16,311 nucleotides of DNA from Gudongella sp051744365 (GTDB lineage: Bacteria; Bacillota; Clostridia; Tissierellales; Tissierellaceae): the NCBI GenBank assembly GCA_051744365.1, contig JBNJCX010000037.1, positions 1 through 16,311 on the forward strand, written 5' to 3'. The stretch's first letter is position 1, and each line of letters begins with the position of its first letter. Of this stretch, positions 1-7,462 are shown in pieces. The notes beneath the pieces are model-generated. The model searched no databases. It was not told the origin of the DNA and worked only from the letters and a program-made list of their open reading frames with translations. The position numbers and the translations under genes are program-made.

Positions 1-1135
1 TAGGATACATTGAGAATGCGACTCTCATGCCGTCAACAACTCTTTGTTCAAGCTGGGCAAGTCCCCTTATACCACCTACAAAGTCGATTCTATCGTCAAT
101 TCTTGGGTCCATTATTCCCAGTAGCGGAGTTAGGATATTATTCTGAAGTATCGATACATCGAGTCTGTCAACCGGTGATTTTTCGTCAAATGTCCCTTCT
201 TTTGCTTTAAGGATATACCATTTGTCATCCAGAAACATTCCGAAGGTATGCTTTTCTGTAGGCTTGTATTGTCCTTCTCCAGTGTACTCCTCAACTTCAA
301 ACTTCTCCTTCAGAAGCTCTATGAACTCTGTTGATGAATACTCGTTCAGGTCCCTGACAACCCTGTTGTAATCCATTACATACAGATCCTTGTCCGGGAA
401 AAGAACTGCAAGGAAATAGTTGAATTCTTCAGTTCCATCATAGTCAGGCATTGCTTCTCTTCTCTTCTGACCAACCTTTACAGCAGAAGCCGCTCTATGG
501 TGACCATCTGCAATATACAGGTAGTCAATGGATTCAAAAAGAGAAACAAGATTTTCTATAACAGATTTGTCGTCAATTTTCCAGATTGTATGAGTAATTT
601 CATCATCTGACTGGAAATCGTATATCGGTTTGTTATCTTTCATCCATTTTTCTATTATGCTCTCAACTTCCTCCTTGTTTCGATAAGTTAGGAAGATGGG
701 ACCGGTATTTGCATTTGTATAGTCAACGTGATTGATTCTGTCAAGCTCTTTATCTGCTCTTGTAAACTCGTGTTTTTTGATTATATCGTTCATGTAATCA
801 TCAATTGAAGTTGTTCCGACAAGTCCAACCTGTGCTCTTCCATCCATTACTTGCTTGTAGATATACAGGCTGTCTTCCTTGTCCTGAATGAATACACCTT
901 TTTCAATCATACCATATAGGTTGTCTCTTGCCTTTTCATAAACCTTCTCATCATGTATATCAATATCCTTGGGAAGGTCAACCTCAGATTTATCAACATG
1001 CAGGAATGAGTAGGGATTGTCCTTTACAACCTCTCTGGCTTCCTGGCTGTTCATTACATCATAGGGTAGAGCAGCCACTTTTTCTGCCAGATCCGGTGCG
1101 GGTCTGTGTGCCTTGAATGGTTTCAATACGGCCAT
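1..1135 (-). CDS. DUF1015 family protein (partial, C-terminus outside window)
   Basis: The minus-strand frame is open from an ATG at 1135-1133 to the window edge, giving about 378 residues. DUF1015 proteins are usually a little over 400 residues, so only the C-terminal end is missing. The start MAVLKPFKAHRP and an early PYDVMN are typical of the family, and the signature ADGHHRAASA lies just past mid-protein (read from about 520-490). An AGGAGG seven bases upstream supports the start. The biochemical function is not certain. The DGHHR motif recalls the ParB/SerK-type free-serine kinases, and this gene directly follows serC and serA with a 13-nt gap. A role in serine or phosphoserine metabolism is therefore a reasonable inference from context, not something the sequence proves. 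No membrane segment or signal peptide is visible, so it is probably cytoplasmic. Confidence 0.88.
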   Translation of the reverse strand, partial: MAVLKPFKAHRPAPDLAEKVAALPYDVMNSQEAREVVKDNPYSFLHVDKSEVDLPKDIDIHDEKVYEKARDNLYGMIEKGVFIQDKEDSLYIYKQVMDGRAQVGLVGTTSIDDYMNDIIKKHEFTRADKELDRINHVDYTNANTGPIFLTYRNKEEVESIIEKWMKDNKPIYDFQSDDEITHTIWKIDDKSVIENLVSLFESIDYLYIADGHHRAASAVKVGQKRREAMPDYDGTEEFNYFLAVLFPDKDLYVMDYNRVVRDLNEYSSTEFIELLKEKFEVEEYTGEGQYKPTEKHTFGMFLDDKWYILKAKEGTFDEKSPVDRLDVSILQNNILTPLLGIMDPRIDDRIDFVGGIRGLAQLEQRVVDGMRVAFSMYP

Positions 1136-1148
1136 TTACTTTCCTCCT

Positions 1149-2054
1149 CTATAGACTTTTAATTATTTCTACAATTTCAGCTCCGATTCTCATTTGTGCC
1201 TCATCAGTTGAGCCACCTATATGTGGTGTAACAGATACCTTTGGATGGTTCACAAGAGATGTGTTATCTGTAGGCTCCTTTTCGAATACGTCAATACCGG
1301 CGCCTGCCAGCTTTCCTGAATCAAGTGCATGGAGCAATGCGGCTTCGTCGACGACGCCACCCCTTGCACAGTTAATAAGGTAGGCACCGTCTTTCATCAT
1401 TGAAAGGTTTTCGCTGTCAATCAACGCCTTTCCATCCTTCAAGGCAGGAGTGTGGATTGATATGAAGTCTGAAGTTTTAAGCAACTCTTCAAACTCCACG
1501 TATCTGAAATTTGGAAATTCTTCTCTGGGGCCGCTTAAGTTGTTGTAGATGACATTCATTCCCAAAGCGCTTGCTTTTTGTGCAAGATCCTGGGCTATTC
1601 TGCCAAAGCCAATAAGGCCAAGGGTTTTACCTGAAATCTCAATCCCTTTGTATTTCTTCTTGTTCCATTCTCCATTTCTCATAGTCACATTGGATATTGC
1701 GACATATCTTGTAAGGGCAAGCATATGAGCCAGAACCAGTTCAGCAACTGAAGCGCTGCTTGAGTTTGGTGTATTTCTTACCTTAATGCCTTTTTCCTCG
1801 GCATATTTCACATCGATATTATCAACGCCTACGCCTGCTCTTATTATCATTTTAAGCTTACCGCCTTCAGCAGCTGCATCAATAATTGGTTCTCTAACCT
1901 TGGTGGCGGATCTTACTACCACTACATCATAATTCTTAAGAGCTTCCTTAAGCTCCTCGGGCTCATAGAACTGTTCATCTACCTGGTGACCCAATGCTTT
2001 AAGTTCTTCAATGGCGGATTTGTCCATTCCATCTGTAGCAAGTATCTTCAACAT
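1149..2054 (-). CDS. serA: D-3-phosphoglycerate dehydrogenase, short form without ACT domain
   Basis: This 301-residue D-2-hydroxyacid dehydrogenase should oxidise 3-phosphoglycerate to 3-phosphohydroxypyruvate with NAD, the first step of serine synthesis. The NAD-binding Rossmann motif GLIGFGRIA is at 146-154. The catalytic triad is visible: Arg231 (in CARGG), Glu260 (in DVFEKEP) and His278 (in PHIGG). Arg-Glu and Glu-His spacing match other SerA proteins. It stops shortly after the catalytic domain (ends in IIKSL), so the C-terminal ACT/ASB regulatory domains of the long forms are absent. Feedback inhibition by serine through an ACT domain is therefore unlikely. The ATG at 2054 has a GAGGGGTGAT ribosome binding site. 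It lies 12 nt after serC and 13 nt before the DUF1015 gene. A different 2-hydroxyacid dehydrogenase specificity is possible, but the serC neighbour makes SerA the best call. Confidence 0.9.
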   Translation of the reverse strand: MLKILATDGMDKSAIEELKALGHQVDEQFYEPEELKEALKNYDVVVVRSATKVREPIIDAAAEGGKLKMIIRAGVGVDNIDVKYAEEKGIKVRNTPNSSSASVAELVLAHMLALTRYVAISNVTMRNGEWNKKKYKGIEISGKTLGLIGFGRIAQDLAQKASALGMNVIYNNLSGPREEFPNFRYVEFEELLKTSDFISIHTPALKDGKALIDSENLSMMKDGAYLINCARGGVVDEAALLHALDSGKLAGAGIDVFEKEPTDNTSLVNHPKVSVTPHIGGSTDEAQMRIGAEIVEIIKSL

Positions 2055-2066
2055 AAAATCACCCCT

Positions 2067-3143
2067 CTATAGTCCAAGAATATCGTCGATGTTGGAGATA
2101 AGATCTCTTACATCATCCATTGTATAGTCTGCCATATGCGCTATTCTGAAGGTCAGGTTCTTCAGGTCTCCATATCCATTGGATATTAAAAAGCCTCTGT
2201 TGCCGAGCTCCTTGTTAAGGTCTCCCACACTGATTTCGCGAGTGTTCATTATCGTTGTAAGTGTCTGTGAAAGTCTTGCTTCATCCTTAACCAGAAGGTC
2301 GAAATTCTTTCTTGCCCATTCTCTTACATACTCAGCCATTTCTCTGTGTCTTTCAAATCTGTTTTCCAGGCCTTCCTCAAGAATCCTGTCAAGCTGGTAA
2401 TCCAAAGCAAACATATGTGACAGGGAAGGTGTGGATGGATACTGGTGATCCTTTTTCTTGATGGTGTCATATAGTGAAACTATATCCAGGTACAATCCTC
2501 TATTTGGAACCTGCCTGCCTGCTTCAATAGCTCTTTCAGATACAGAGCAGATGGCCATACCTGAAGGTAATCCAAGTGCTTTTTGAGTTGATGTGATTAC
2601 AACATCCATTCCCCATGCATCGCTATCAATTTTAACTCCTCCCATGGAGCTTACAGCATCAACAAGATAAAGGACATCCGGATACTTTTCCTTCAGCAGT
2701 TCCCCGATTTCCTTTGTTGGGTTCATTACTCCAGTGGAGGTTTCATTGTGTGTTATCGTTATTACATCGTATTTGCCTGTGGCCAATGCCTCATCAACCA
2801 TTTCAACTGTTGTTGGCTCACCTAGTTTTGATTTAAACAGATCCGCAGGAACATTGTTTGTGGCCGCCATCTTATACCATCTGTCTCCAAATGCCCCCAT
2901 TGAAAAGACTGCTGCTCTATTTCTGGTAAAGGACCTTATTGCGCCCTCCATAAGCCCACTTCCTGAGCTGGTCGAGAGAATGATCTGGTTCTCAGTATAA
3001 AAGACCTTCTTGAGTTTCTCAGAAATACCTCTTTGAAGGTCTGAAGCCTCCTTGGTACGGTGGCCAATCTGCGGTGTTGCCATTTTCTCCAGGACATCAG
3101 GACGTACATCGACAGGCCCCGGTATAAATAATTTTTTGTGCAT
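2067..3143 (-). CDS. serC: Phosphoserine aminotransferase, class V (SerC / alanine-glyoxylate aminotransferase-like)
   Basis: This 358-residue PLP-dependent class V aminotransferase opens with KKLFIPGPVDVRPDV, as in the SerC/AGXT-like group of archaea and anaerobes. The glycine-rich cofactor loop STSSGSGLMEGAIR is at 57-70, the PLP-nitrogen Asp162 sits in LVDAVSSMGG, and the Schiff-base lysine is Lys188 in STQKAL. It most likely converts 3-phosphohydroxypyruvate and glutamate to phosphoserine, because serA follows after 12 nt. By sequence alone an alanine- or serine-glyoxylate aminotransferase would look similar, so the operon decides the name. The start has a strong AGGAGG site a few bases upstream. 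It is the first gene of the operon. The 158-nt gap to the divergent cobU holds no T-box or riboswitch that I can recognise. Confidence 0.87.
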   Translation of the reverse strand: MHKKLFIPGPVDVRPDVLEKMATPQIGHRTKEASDLQRGISEKLKKVFYTENQIILSTSSGSGLMEGAIRSFTRNRAAVFSMGAFGDRWYKMAATNNVPADLFKSKLGEPTTVEMVDEALATGKYDVITITHNETSTGVMNPTKEIGELLKEKYPDVLYLVDAVSSMGGVKIDSDAWGMDVVITSTQKALGLPSGMAICSVSERAIEAGRQVPNRGLYLDIVSLYDTIKKKDHQYPSTPSLSHMFALDYQLDRILEEGLENRFERHREMAEYVREWARKNFDLLVKDEARLSQTLTTIMNTREISVGDLNKELGNRGFLISNGYGDLKNLTFRIAHMADYTMDDVRDLISNIDDILGL

Positions 3144-3301
3144 AGCATTGCCTCCTTTAATAGTCTTGTGTTAGTTTTACCCTAAAATTCTCTTAAATAT
3201 CCTGTACATAGGAAAAAAATCTCCATCCGTGGGTTTTCAGGCCTGTTCTCGCTGTGATAAGATAGACTTGATTGAAACTAGAAAGAAAAGTGGTGAATAC
3301 A
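3144..3301. other. Divergent intergenic region between serC and cobU
   Basis: This 158-nt gap separates the leftward serine operon from the rightward cobalamin operon and should hold both promoters. I found no convincing -35/-10 pair on either strand, no B12-box or T-box features, and only a near-palindrome CCTGTACATAGG at 3201-3212 that could be an operator but is imperfect. Confidence 0.5.
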
Positions 3302-3871
3302 GTGATAGAATTGGTTGTTGGAGGAGCGAGGAGCGGCAAGAGCTCCTTTGCAGAAAAGCAGTTCCAGGGACTCCATGATGTGGTATATATTGCAACTGCA
3401 AGAGTTGAAGATGATGAAATGAGGGAAAGGGTAAAACATCATCGTGAAAACAGATCTTCGGTTTGGAGAACCTTTGAAGGAAATTACAATCTGTCCGAGG
3501 CAGTAGGGGATGAAGGGAACTACCTTCTCGATTGCCTGACGGTCCTTGCATCAAATATAATGTTTGATATGACCTACCAAACAAAAAGAACCGTCCCCAA
3601 TGTTTTAGAGGAGGATGAAAGGATTGGCCCTGAATTGCAGAGGCAGGTTGAGGACAGGATATACAGTGAGGTTGTTAGCTTGATAGATGCCATTGAAGAA
3701 AAGGGATATAACCTGGTAATGGTAACAAATGAAGTTGGTTATTCAATTGTACCTGAGAATCACATAGGAAGGGTGTTCATGGACATACAGGGAAGGCTGA
3801 ATCAAAGGGTAGCAGCAAAGGCAGATAAGGTTCACCTTGTGTGCTGCGGAATACCTGTGAGGATAAAATGA
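3302..3871 (+). CDS. cobU: Bifunctional adenosylcobinamide kinase / adenosylcobinamide-phosphate guanylyltransferase
   Basis: CobU phosphorylates adenosylcobinamide and then transfers GMP to it, making the activated AdoCbi-GDP needed for the lower ligand of cobalamin. The P-loop GGARSGKS is at residues 7-14, followed by IATARVEDDEM and the HHRENR segment (His46/His47) that holds the guanylylated histidine in the family. A conserved VTNEVGYSIVPEN block is at 141-153. From the GTG at 3302 the protein is 189 residues, close to the usual CobU size. Family members begin right before the P-loop as here, so I prefer this start over in-frame GTGs at 3290/3293 or a TTG at 3272. The ribosome binding site is weak (GTGGTG, about six bases upstream). 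It is the first gene of a cob operon; its stop overlaps the cobS start by 4 bases. Confidence 0.92.
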   Translation: MIELVVGGARSGKSSFAEKQFQGLHDVVYIATARVEDDEMRERVKHHRENRSSVWRTFEGNYNLSEAVGDEGNYLLDCLTVLASNIMFDMTYQTKRTVPNVLEEDERIGPELQRQVEDRIYSEVVSLIDAIEEKGYNLVMVTNEVGYSIVPENHIGRVFMDIQGRLNQRVAAKADKVHLVCCGIPVRIK

Positions 3872-4605
3872 TGGAAGGCTTGATACTTGCAATTCAGTTC
3901 TTTACAAGGATTCCCATTAACAGGGAAATCCCATTTGACAATAAAAACATTGGAAGAAGCCTGTTTTTTCTTCCGTTTATAGGACTGTTTATAGGGGTAG
4001 TGGCTTCAATACCTTTCCTGCTGATCCATGATGCCAGCAAGGCAATGGCATCCATCCTTTCCGTGATACTGATAATTGGGTTTACCGGTGGACTTCACCT
4101 TGACGGTCTGGCAGATACTTTCGATGGATTTCTTTCAGGGAGAATACAGGCCAGGATAATGGAGATAATGAAGGACAGTACGCTAGGGGCATTTGGAGCA
4201 ATAGCATTGATTCTATTGATTATTTCAAAGTTTATAGCTATATATGAGCTGAGGGTGGAATTCTGGCTAGCCATCCCCTTGTCTCTTGGGAATGCGAGAC
4301 TTGTTGCAGGCTATATAATACTGACAAAGAAGAATGCTAGAGGGGATGGCCTCGGTGCGCTATTCAAGGGGGCAGCTGCTGGGAAGAATTTGATATTGGC
4401 AGGTGTTTTATACACTGGAATTGTGTTGTATTTTAGTCCGTGGTATCTTCTACCACTTGTTGGAAGCTGGATTATGGGTGAGACCATGTCCTGGTGGTCA
4501 TATAAGAAAATAAATGGATTGACGGGAGATGTTTACGGAGCAATAATTGAGCTTGGCGAAGTGGCATCCATGATAATATTCTGGGGAGTGATATTATGGA
4601 TATAA
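3868..4605 (+). CDS. cobS: Adenosylcobinamide-GDP ribazoletransferase (cobalamin synthase)
   Basis: CobS is the integral membrane enzyme that joins AdoCbi-GDP to alpha-ribazole (phosphate), giving cobalamin (phosphate). The family signature is clear: GLHLDGLADTFDG at 75-87, an MKDSTLGAFG block at 101-110, and NGLTGDVYGAIIELGE at 216-231. Several hydrophobic stretches (about 35-55, 60-75, 110-127, 175-205 and 232-245) fit a multi-pass protein. The length of 245 residues is normal. The ATG at 3868 overlaps the cobU stop in an ATGA arrangement, suggesting translational coupling; ATG 3871 is an equivalent alternative, while a GTG at 3841 inside cobU would add an untypical N-terminus. Its end overlaps the next gene by 10 bases. 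Confidence 0.95.
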   Translation: MMEGLILAIQFFTRIPINREIPFDNKNIGRSLFFLPFIGLFIGVVASIPFLLIHDASKAMASILSVILIIGFTGGLHLDGLADTFDGFLSGRIQARIMEIMKDSTLGAFGAIALILLIISKFIAIYELRVEFWLAIPLSLGNARLVAGYIILTKKNARGDGLGALFKGAAAGKNLILAGVLYTGIVLYFSPWYLLPLVGSWIMGETMSWWSYKKINGLTGDVYGAIIELGEVASMIIFWGVILWI

Positions 4606-5162
4606 TTTTCATAAGACATGGCGAATCTGAGGACAATGTTGAGAAGAGATTCAGCAGAGACTTCACCACTCTTACTGAGAAGGGAATAAGACAGATTGAA
4701 GGTGCGAGGGAGAAGCTGTTCCAATATGAATTTTCAAGGGCATATGTAAGCCCACTTAAAAGGACAAGAGAGACTCTGTGTCATCTCGGTCTTGAAGGAG
4801 AAGAGGATGAAAGAATAAGGGAAATGAATTTCGGTATATTTACAGGGCTTACATTTCATGAATACGAAAAAAGGTATCCGGAAGAGACAAAGCTTTGGAT
4901 GAATGACTCCTTTAACTACACAATCCCGGACGGGGAGAGCATTGTCCATACTTATGGCAGGGTGGAAAGCTTTATGGAAGAGCTAATGAAGAAAAACGAA
5001 GATGCAGTTGTTGTGACCCATGAAGGGATAATAAGGCTTGCCTGTAGCTGGGTAATAGGTAGTGCGGAACACTTTTTCAGATTCAGGGTTGACAATGGAA
5101 GCATAACCGTTATTTCTGCAGATGATGAATATAAGTTTATCAGGAAGCTGAACGATAGATAG
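4596..5162 (+). CDS. cobC: Histidine phosphatase family protein, probable alpha-ribazole phosphatase
   Basis: This 188-residue phosphoglycerate-mutase-like protein should remove the 5'-phosphate from alpha-ribazole phosphate or from cobalamin phosphate, completing the nucleotide loop. The catalytic elements are present: RHGES with His8, the SPLKRTRETL segment with Arg56, Glu76 in EMNFGIFTG, and the second histidine His142 in VVTHEG. The branch is broad, and many members have unknown substrates, so the CobC role rests on its position: it overlaps the end of cobS by 10 bases and follows cobU. No signal peptide is visible. It is followed after 9 nt by a TIM-barrel isomerase-like gene. Confidence 0.85.
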   Translation: MDIIFIRHGESEDNVEKRFSRDFTTLTEKGIRQIEGAREKLFQYEFSRAYVSPLKRTRETLCHLGLEGEEDERIREMNFGIFTGLTFHEYEKRYPEETKLWMNDSFNYTIPDGESIVHTYGRVESFMEELMKKNEDAVVVTHEGIIRLACSWVIGSAEHFFRFRVDNGSITVISADDEYKFIRKLNDR

Positions 5163-5171
5163 GAGACTGGG

Positions 5172-5924
5172 ATGAATAGAAAAATACTTAATTGCATCAG
5201 GACAATAAATGAGCTGGACGTAGAGGCATTCAACAGGGTAGGTTGTGGTGTGGAGCTTCAGGATTTTGTCGAACCCAATCTTACTGATGCACAGATTGAA
5301 AAGTTGATTGAGGAATATGGCAACAAGCTGACGGAATTAGACGGTCTCAAGGCAATTCATGGACCCTTTCTCGACCTTAAGCCATCAAGTCCTGACAAGG
5401 ACATCAGGAAGATAAGTCAGATAAAATACGGGAGAACACTTCAAATTGCTCATAAGCTGGATGTTGACTATGTAATATTCCACAGTCAGATCAATCCCTA
5501 TCTCAATCAGCAATTCCTTAGAGATTTGAACAATAGGCAGGCGGCAGCCTTTTGGAGGAGTCTGATGGGGTTATCTCCTTACAAGGGCAGGGTAGTAATT
5601 GAAAATGTTTTTGAGGAGTCCCCTTATATGCTTAAGGAGCTTATAGATGAGATCAATCATGACAGGATAGCTGTAAATCTCGATATCGGCCATATGAATA
5701 TTGGATATTGTTCACTGAGGGAATGGGTGGAAGTACTTGGAGATTATGTGGAATACGTCCATGTACATGGAAACAACGGAATTGAGGACCAGCACATTAC
5801 TCCCACAGACCAAAGACTGCAAAGCCTGTTCAGTGCTCTTGATGAAAATGATGTCAATCCTGTCCTCGCTCTTGAATACAAGGTTCTGGACTTGGAAAAA
5901 GAGCTTGGGAGGTACCTGAAATAG
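5172..5924 (+). CDS. Sugar phosphate isomerase/epimerase-like TIM-barrel protein
   Basis: The 250 residues fit the xylose-isomerase-like TIM-barrel superfamily (AP endonuclease 2 family), which bind divalent metals and isomerise or epimerise sugars or cut abasic DNA. Likely metal ligands are Glu144 (VVIENVFEE), Asp171 and His174 (LDIGHMN), His197/His199 with Asp206 and His208 (the YVHVHGNNG...DQH segment), and Glu235 (LALEY). The early strand AIHGPFLDLKP (61-71) and VDYVIFHS (98-105) are typical of the fold. The start has an AGGAG site about seven bases upstream. It lies 9 nt after the cobC-like gene and so appears to be the fourth gene of the cobalamin operon, but no substrate can be assigned. 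A role in making or salvaging a ribosyl precursor is only a guess; it may equally be an unrelated passenger. Confidence 0.8.
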   Translation: MNRKILNCIRTINELDVEAFNRVGCGVELQDFVEPNLTDAQIEKLIEEYGNKLTELDGLKAIHGPFLDLKPSSPDKDIRKISQIKYGRTLQIAHKLDVDYVIFHSQINPYLNQQFLRDLNNRQAAAFWRSLMGLSPYKGRVVIENVFEESPYMLKELIDEINHDRIAVNLDIGHMNIGYCSLREWVEVLGDYVEYVHVHGNNGIEDQHITPTDQRLQSLFSALDENDVNPVLALEYKVLDLEKELGRYLK

Positions 5925-5969
5925 GCCAGAGGAAGTCAAAAGAACTTTTACCTAATTGAACAATAGATA

Positions 5970-5998
5970 TTGGGGTATTTAATAAAATAGAGTATAAA
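5970..5998 (+). promoter_or_regulatory. Possible promoter of fba
   Basis: A TATAAA at 5993-5998 matches the -10 consensus at five of six positions and lies 17 bases downstream of TTGGGG (5970-5975), a weak -35. It sits in the 106-nt gap before the aldolase gene, which suggests that fba has its own transcription start rather than depending only on the cob operon. A second arrangement, TTGAAC 5956 with TTAATA 5979, is also possible. Confidence 0.4.
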
Positions 5999-6030
5999 GG
6001 ACCAAAAAAAACAATAAAGGGGAGATATAT

Positions 6031-6963
6031 ATGGGTCTAGTTACATCGACGGAGATGTTTAGAAGAGCGCAGGAGGGTGGCTATGCAATAGGTGCCTTTA
6101 ATGTCAACAATATGGAGATAATACAGGGGATTGTGGATGCTGCCAAGGAAGAAAAATCAGCCCTGATTCTACAGGTTTCAGCTGGAGCAAGGAAGTATGC
6201 AAATTCCATTTACCTTAAGAAGCTTGTAGAGGCCGCAATCGAGGACAGCAATCTTGATATTGTGCTTCACCTTGATCATGGTGAAGATCTTGATATTGTA
6301 AAGAAATGTATCGATGACGGATTTACATCAGTTATGATTGATGCTTCACACTATCCTTTTGAAGAGAATATCAGGATCACAAAGGAAGTTGTGGAGTATG
6401 CCCATGCAAGAGGTGTTGTTGTTGAGGCAGAGCTTGGCAAGCTAGCAGGAGTTGAGGATGCAGTCAATGTATCCAGAGAGGATGCAACATATACAGATCC
6501 TGATGAGGCTGTTGAATTTGTAAAGAGAACAGGAATAGATTCACTTGCAGTTGCAATAGGAACAAGCCATGGTGCATACAAGTTCAAGGGTGAGCCAAAG
6601 CTTGATTTTGACAGACTTGAGAAAATCGGGAAAATGATGCCTGATACTCCTTTGGTTCTTCACGGAGCTTCGACAGTATTGCCTGAGTTTGTTGCACTTT
6701 GCAACAAGTATGGAGGAGATATCCCAGGTGCACAGGGAGTGCCGGAGGAAATGCTAAGAAGAGCGGCAAAGATGAATGTTGCAAAAATAAATATCGACAC
6801 TGACCTGAGACTTGCCATGACAGCTGCGATCAGACAATTCATGTATGAGAATCCATCAGAGTTTGACCCAAGAAAGTACCTTGGACCTGCAAGAACCGCA
6901 ATAAAGGGAATGGTACAGCACAAAATCAAAGACGTACTTGGATCAAGTGGATCAAATCGATAA
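6031..6963 (+). CDS. fba: Class II fructose-bisphosphate aldolase
   Basis: This zinc-dependent aldolase of glycolysis and gluconeogenesis splits fructose 1,6-bisphosphate into dihydroxyacetone phosphate and glyceraldehyde 3-phosphate. At 310 residues it has the usual class II length. Visible landmarks are GAFNVNNMEI at 21-30, the catalytic Asp82 and zinc ligand His83 in LHLDHGE, VVEAELG at 130-136, zinc ligands His180 (GTSHGAYK) and His211 (VLHGAST), and the phosphate-binding NIDTDLR at 254-260. A GGGGAG site about eight bases upstream supports the ATG. The related tagatose-bisphosphate and ketose-bisphosphate aldolases share most of these motifs, but the length and the NIDTDLR ending favour FBP aldolase. 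It probably has its own promoter and is followed by a weak hairpin with a T-run before the next gene. Confidence 0.93.
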   Translation: MGLVTSTEMFRRAQEGGYAIGAFNVNNMEIIQGIVDAAKEEKSALILQVSAGARKYANSIYLKKLVEAAIEDSNLDIVLHLDHGEDLDIVKKCIDDGFTSVMIDASHYPFEENIRITKEVVEYAHARGVVVEAELGKLAGVEDAVNVSREDATYTDPDEAVEFVKRTGIDSLAVAIGTSHGAYKFKGEPKLDFDRLEKIGKMMPDTPLVLHGASTVLPEFVALCNKYGGDIPGAQGVPEEMLRRAAKMNVAKINIDTDLRLAMTAAIRQFMYENPSEFDPRKYLGPARTAIKGMVQHKIKDVLGSSGSNR

Positions 6964-6967
6964 TAAC

Positions 6968-6996
6968 AAGGGGCTATTAACCTCTTTTATTTTTTG
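6968..6996 (+). terminator. Weak intrinsic terminator or attenuator after fba
   Basis: AAGGGG (6968-6973) can pair with CCTCTT (6981-6986), allowing one G-T wobble, around a 7-nt loop. It is followed by a T-rich run to 6996. The six-base stem is short, so it may only reduce transcription into the downstream metallopeptidase gene. Confidence 0.5.
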
Positions 6997-7010
6997 CGGG
7001 AGTTGATAAT

Positions 7011-7385
7011 ATGGACGGATTTCCAGATATTGAACGTGTTCATCAGATCCTTGATGAGATAGCTGAAACGCTGCCTGAGGAATTCTTCAATAAGCTAAAT
7101 GAAGGAGTTGTGCTTCTACCACAGCATAAGTATCACCCAAGAAGCAGAAATGACAGGAGACTCTATGTAATGGGCGAGTACCATAAAAGCATTACAGGTA
7201 GCCATATCAGGATATATTACGGCTCCTTCAAAAGAGTTTTCCGGAACATCTCAGAGGACCAGCTAAGAGAGCATCTAGAGCATACCCTCGTTCATGAATT
7301 CACCCATCATCTGGAGACATTGGCAGGTGAGAGGGGACTTATAATAAAGGACCAGGAGTCGTTAAAAAGATACCTTCAGGAGTAA
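7011..7385 (+). CDS. Metallopeptidase family protein (small zincin-like)
   Basis: A 124-residue protein of the small bacterial zincin-like family often named 'metallopeptidase family protein'. The only clear catalytic signature is HEFTH at 95-99 (His95, Glu96, His99), followed by His100 and Glu102, either of which could complete a zinc site. The segment IRIYYGSF (66-73) before the helix is typical of the fold's edge strand. A CGGGAG site about eight bases upstream supports the ATG. There is no signal peptide or membrane segment, so a cytoplasmic location is likely. It lies 47 nt after fba behind a weak hairpin and may be read through from the aldolase gene. The family's substrate is unknown, and activity as a protease has not been shown for this sequence. 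Confidence 0.78.
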   Translation: MDGFPDIERVHQILDEIAETLPEEFFNKLNEGVVLLPQHKYHPRSRNDRRLYVMGEYHKSITGSHIRIYYGSFKRVFRNISEDQLREHLEHTLVHEFTHHLETLAGERGLIIKDQESLKRYLQE

Positions 7386-7419
7386 GCCAGTAGTTTTAGT
7401 TGAGACAGTGTTAAAAAAC

Positions 7420-7458
7420 ACAAGAGGATGAACCCGTAAATTGGGAACATCCTCTTGT
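7420..7458. terminator. Bidirectional terminator between convergent genes
   Basis: An 11-bp perfect inverted repeat pairs ACAAGAGGATG (7420-7430) with CATCCTCTTGT (7448-7458). An inner CCC/GGG pair (7433-7435 with 7443-7445) extends the stem. A short T-run follows on the plus strand, and an A-run upstream gives Ts on the minus strand. It ends five bases before the stop of the convergent aldolase gene, so it probably serves both sides. Confidence 0.85.
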
Positions 7459-7462
7459 TTGA

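Noticed and set aside
3201..3212. Near-palindrome CCTGTACATAGG as an operator
   Set aside because: The symmetry is imperfect at the centre and there is no second copy, so a regulator site cannot be supported.
3144..3301. Cobalamin riboswitch upstream of cobU or T-box leader upstream of serC
   Set aside because: The gap is only 158 nt, contains no B12-box-like or T-box-like conserved sequence, and shows no long stem followed by a T-run.
3237..3584. 115-codon minus-strand frame overlapping the start of cobU
   Set aside because: It covers the P-loop region of cobU in antisense, shows no recognisable motif and has no ribosome binding site.
5940..5951. AAAAGAACTTTT as a terminator after the isomerase-like gene
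   Set aside because: The stem is 5 bp with only one G-C pair and a 2-nt loop, so it would not fold stably.
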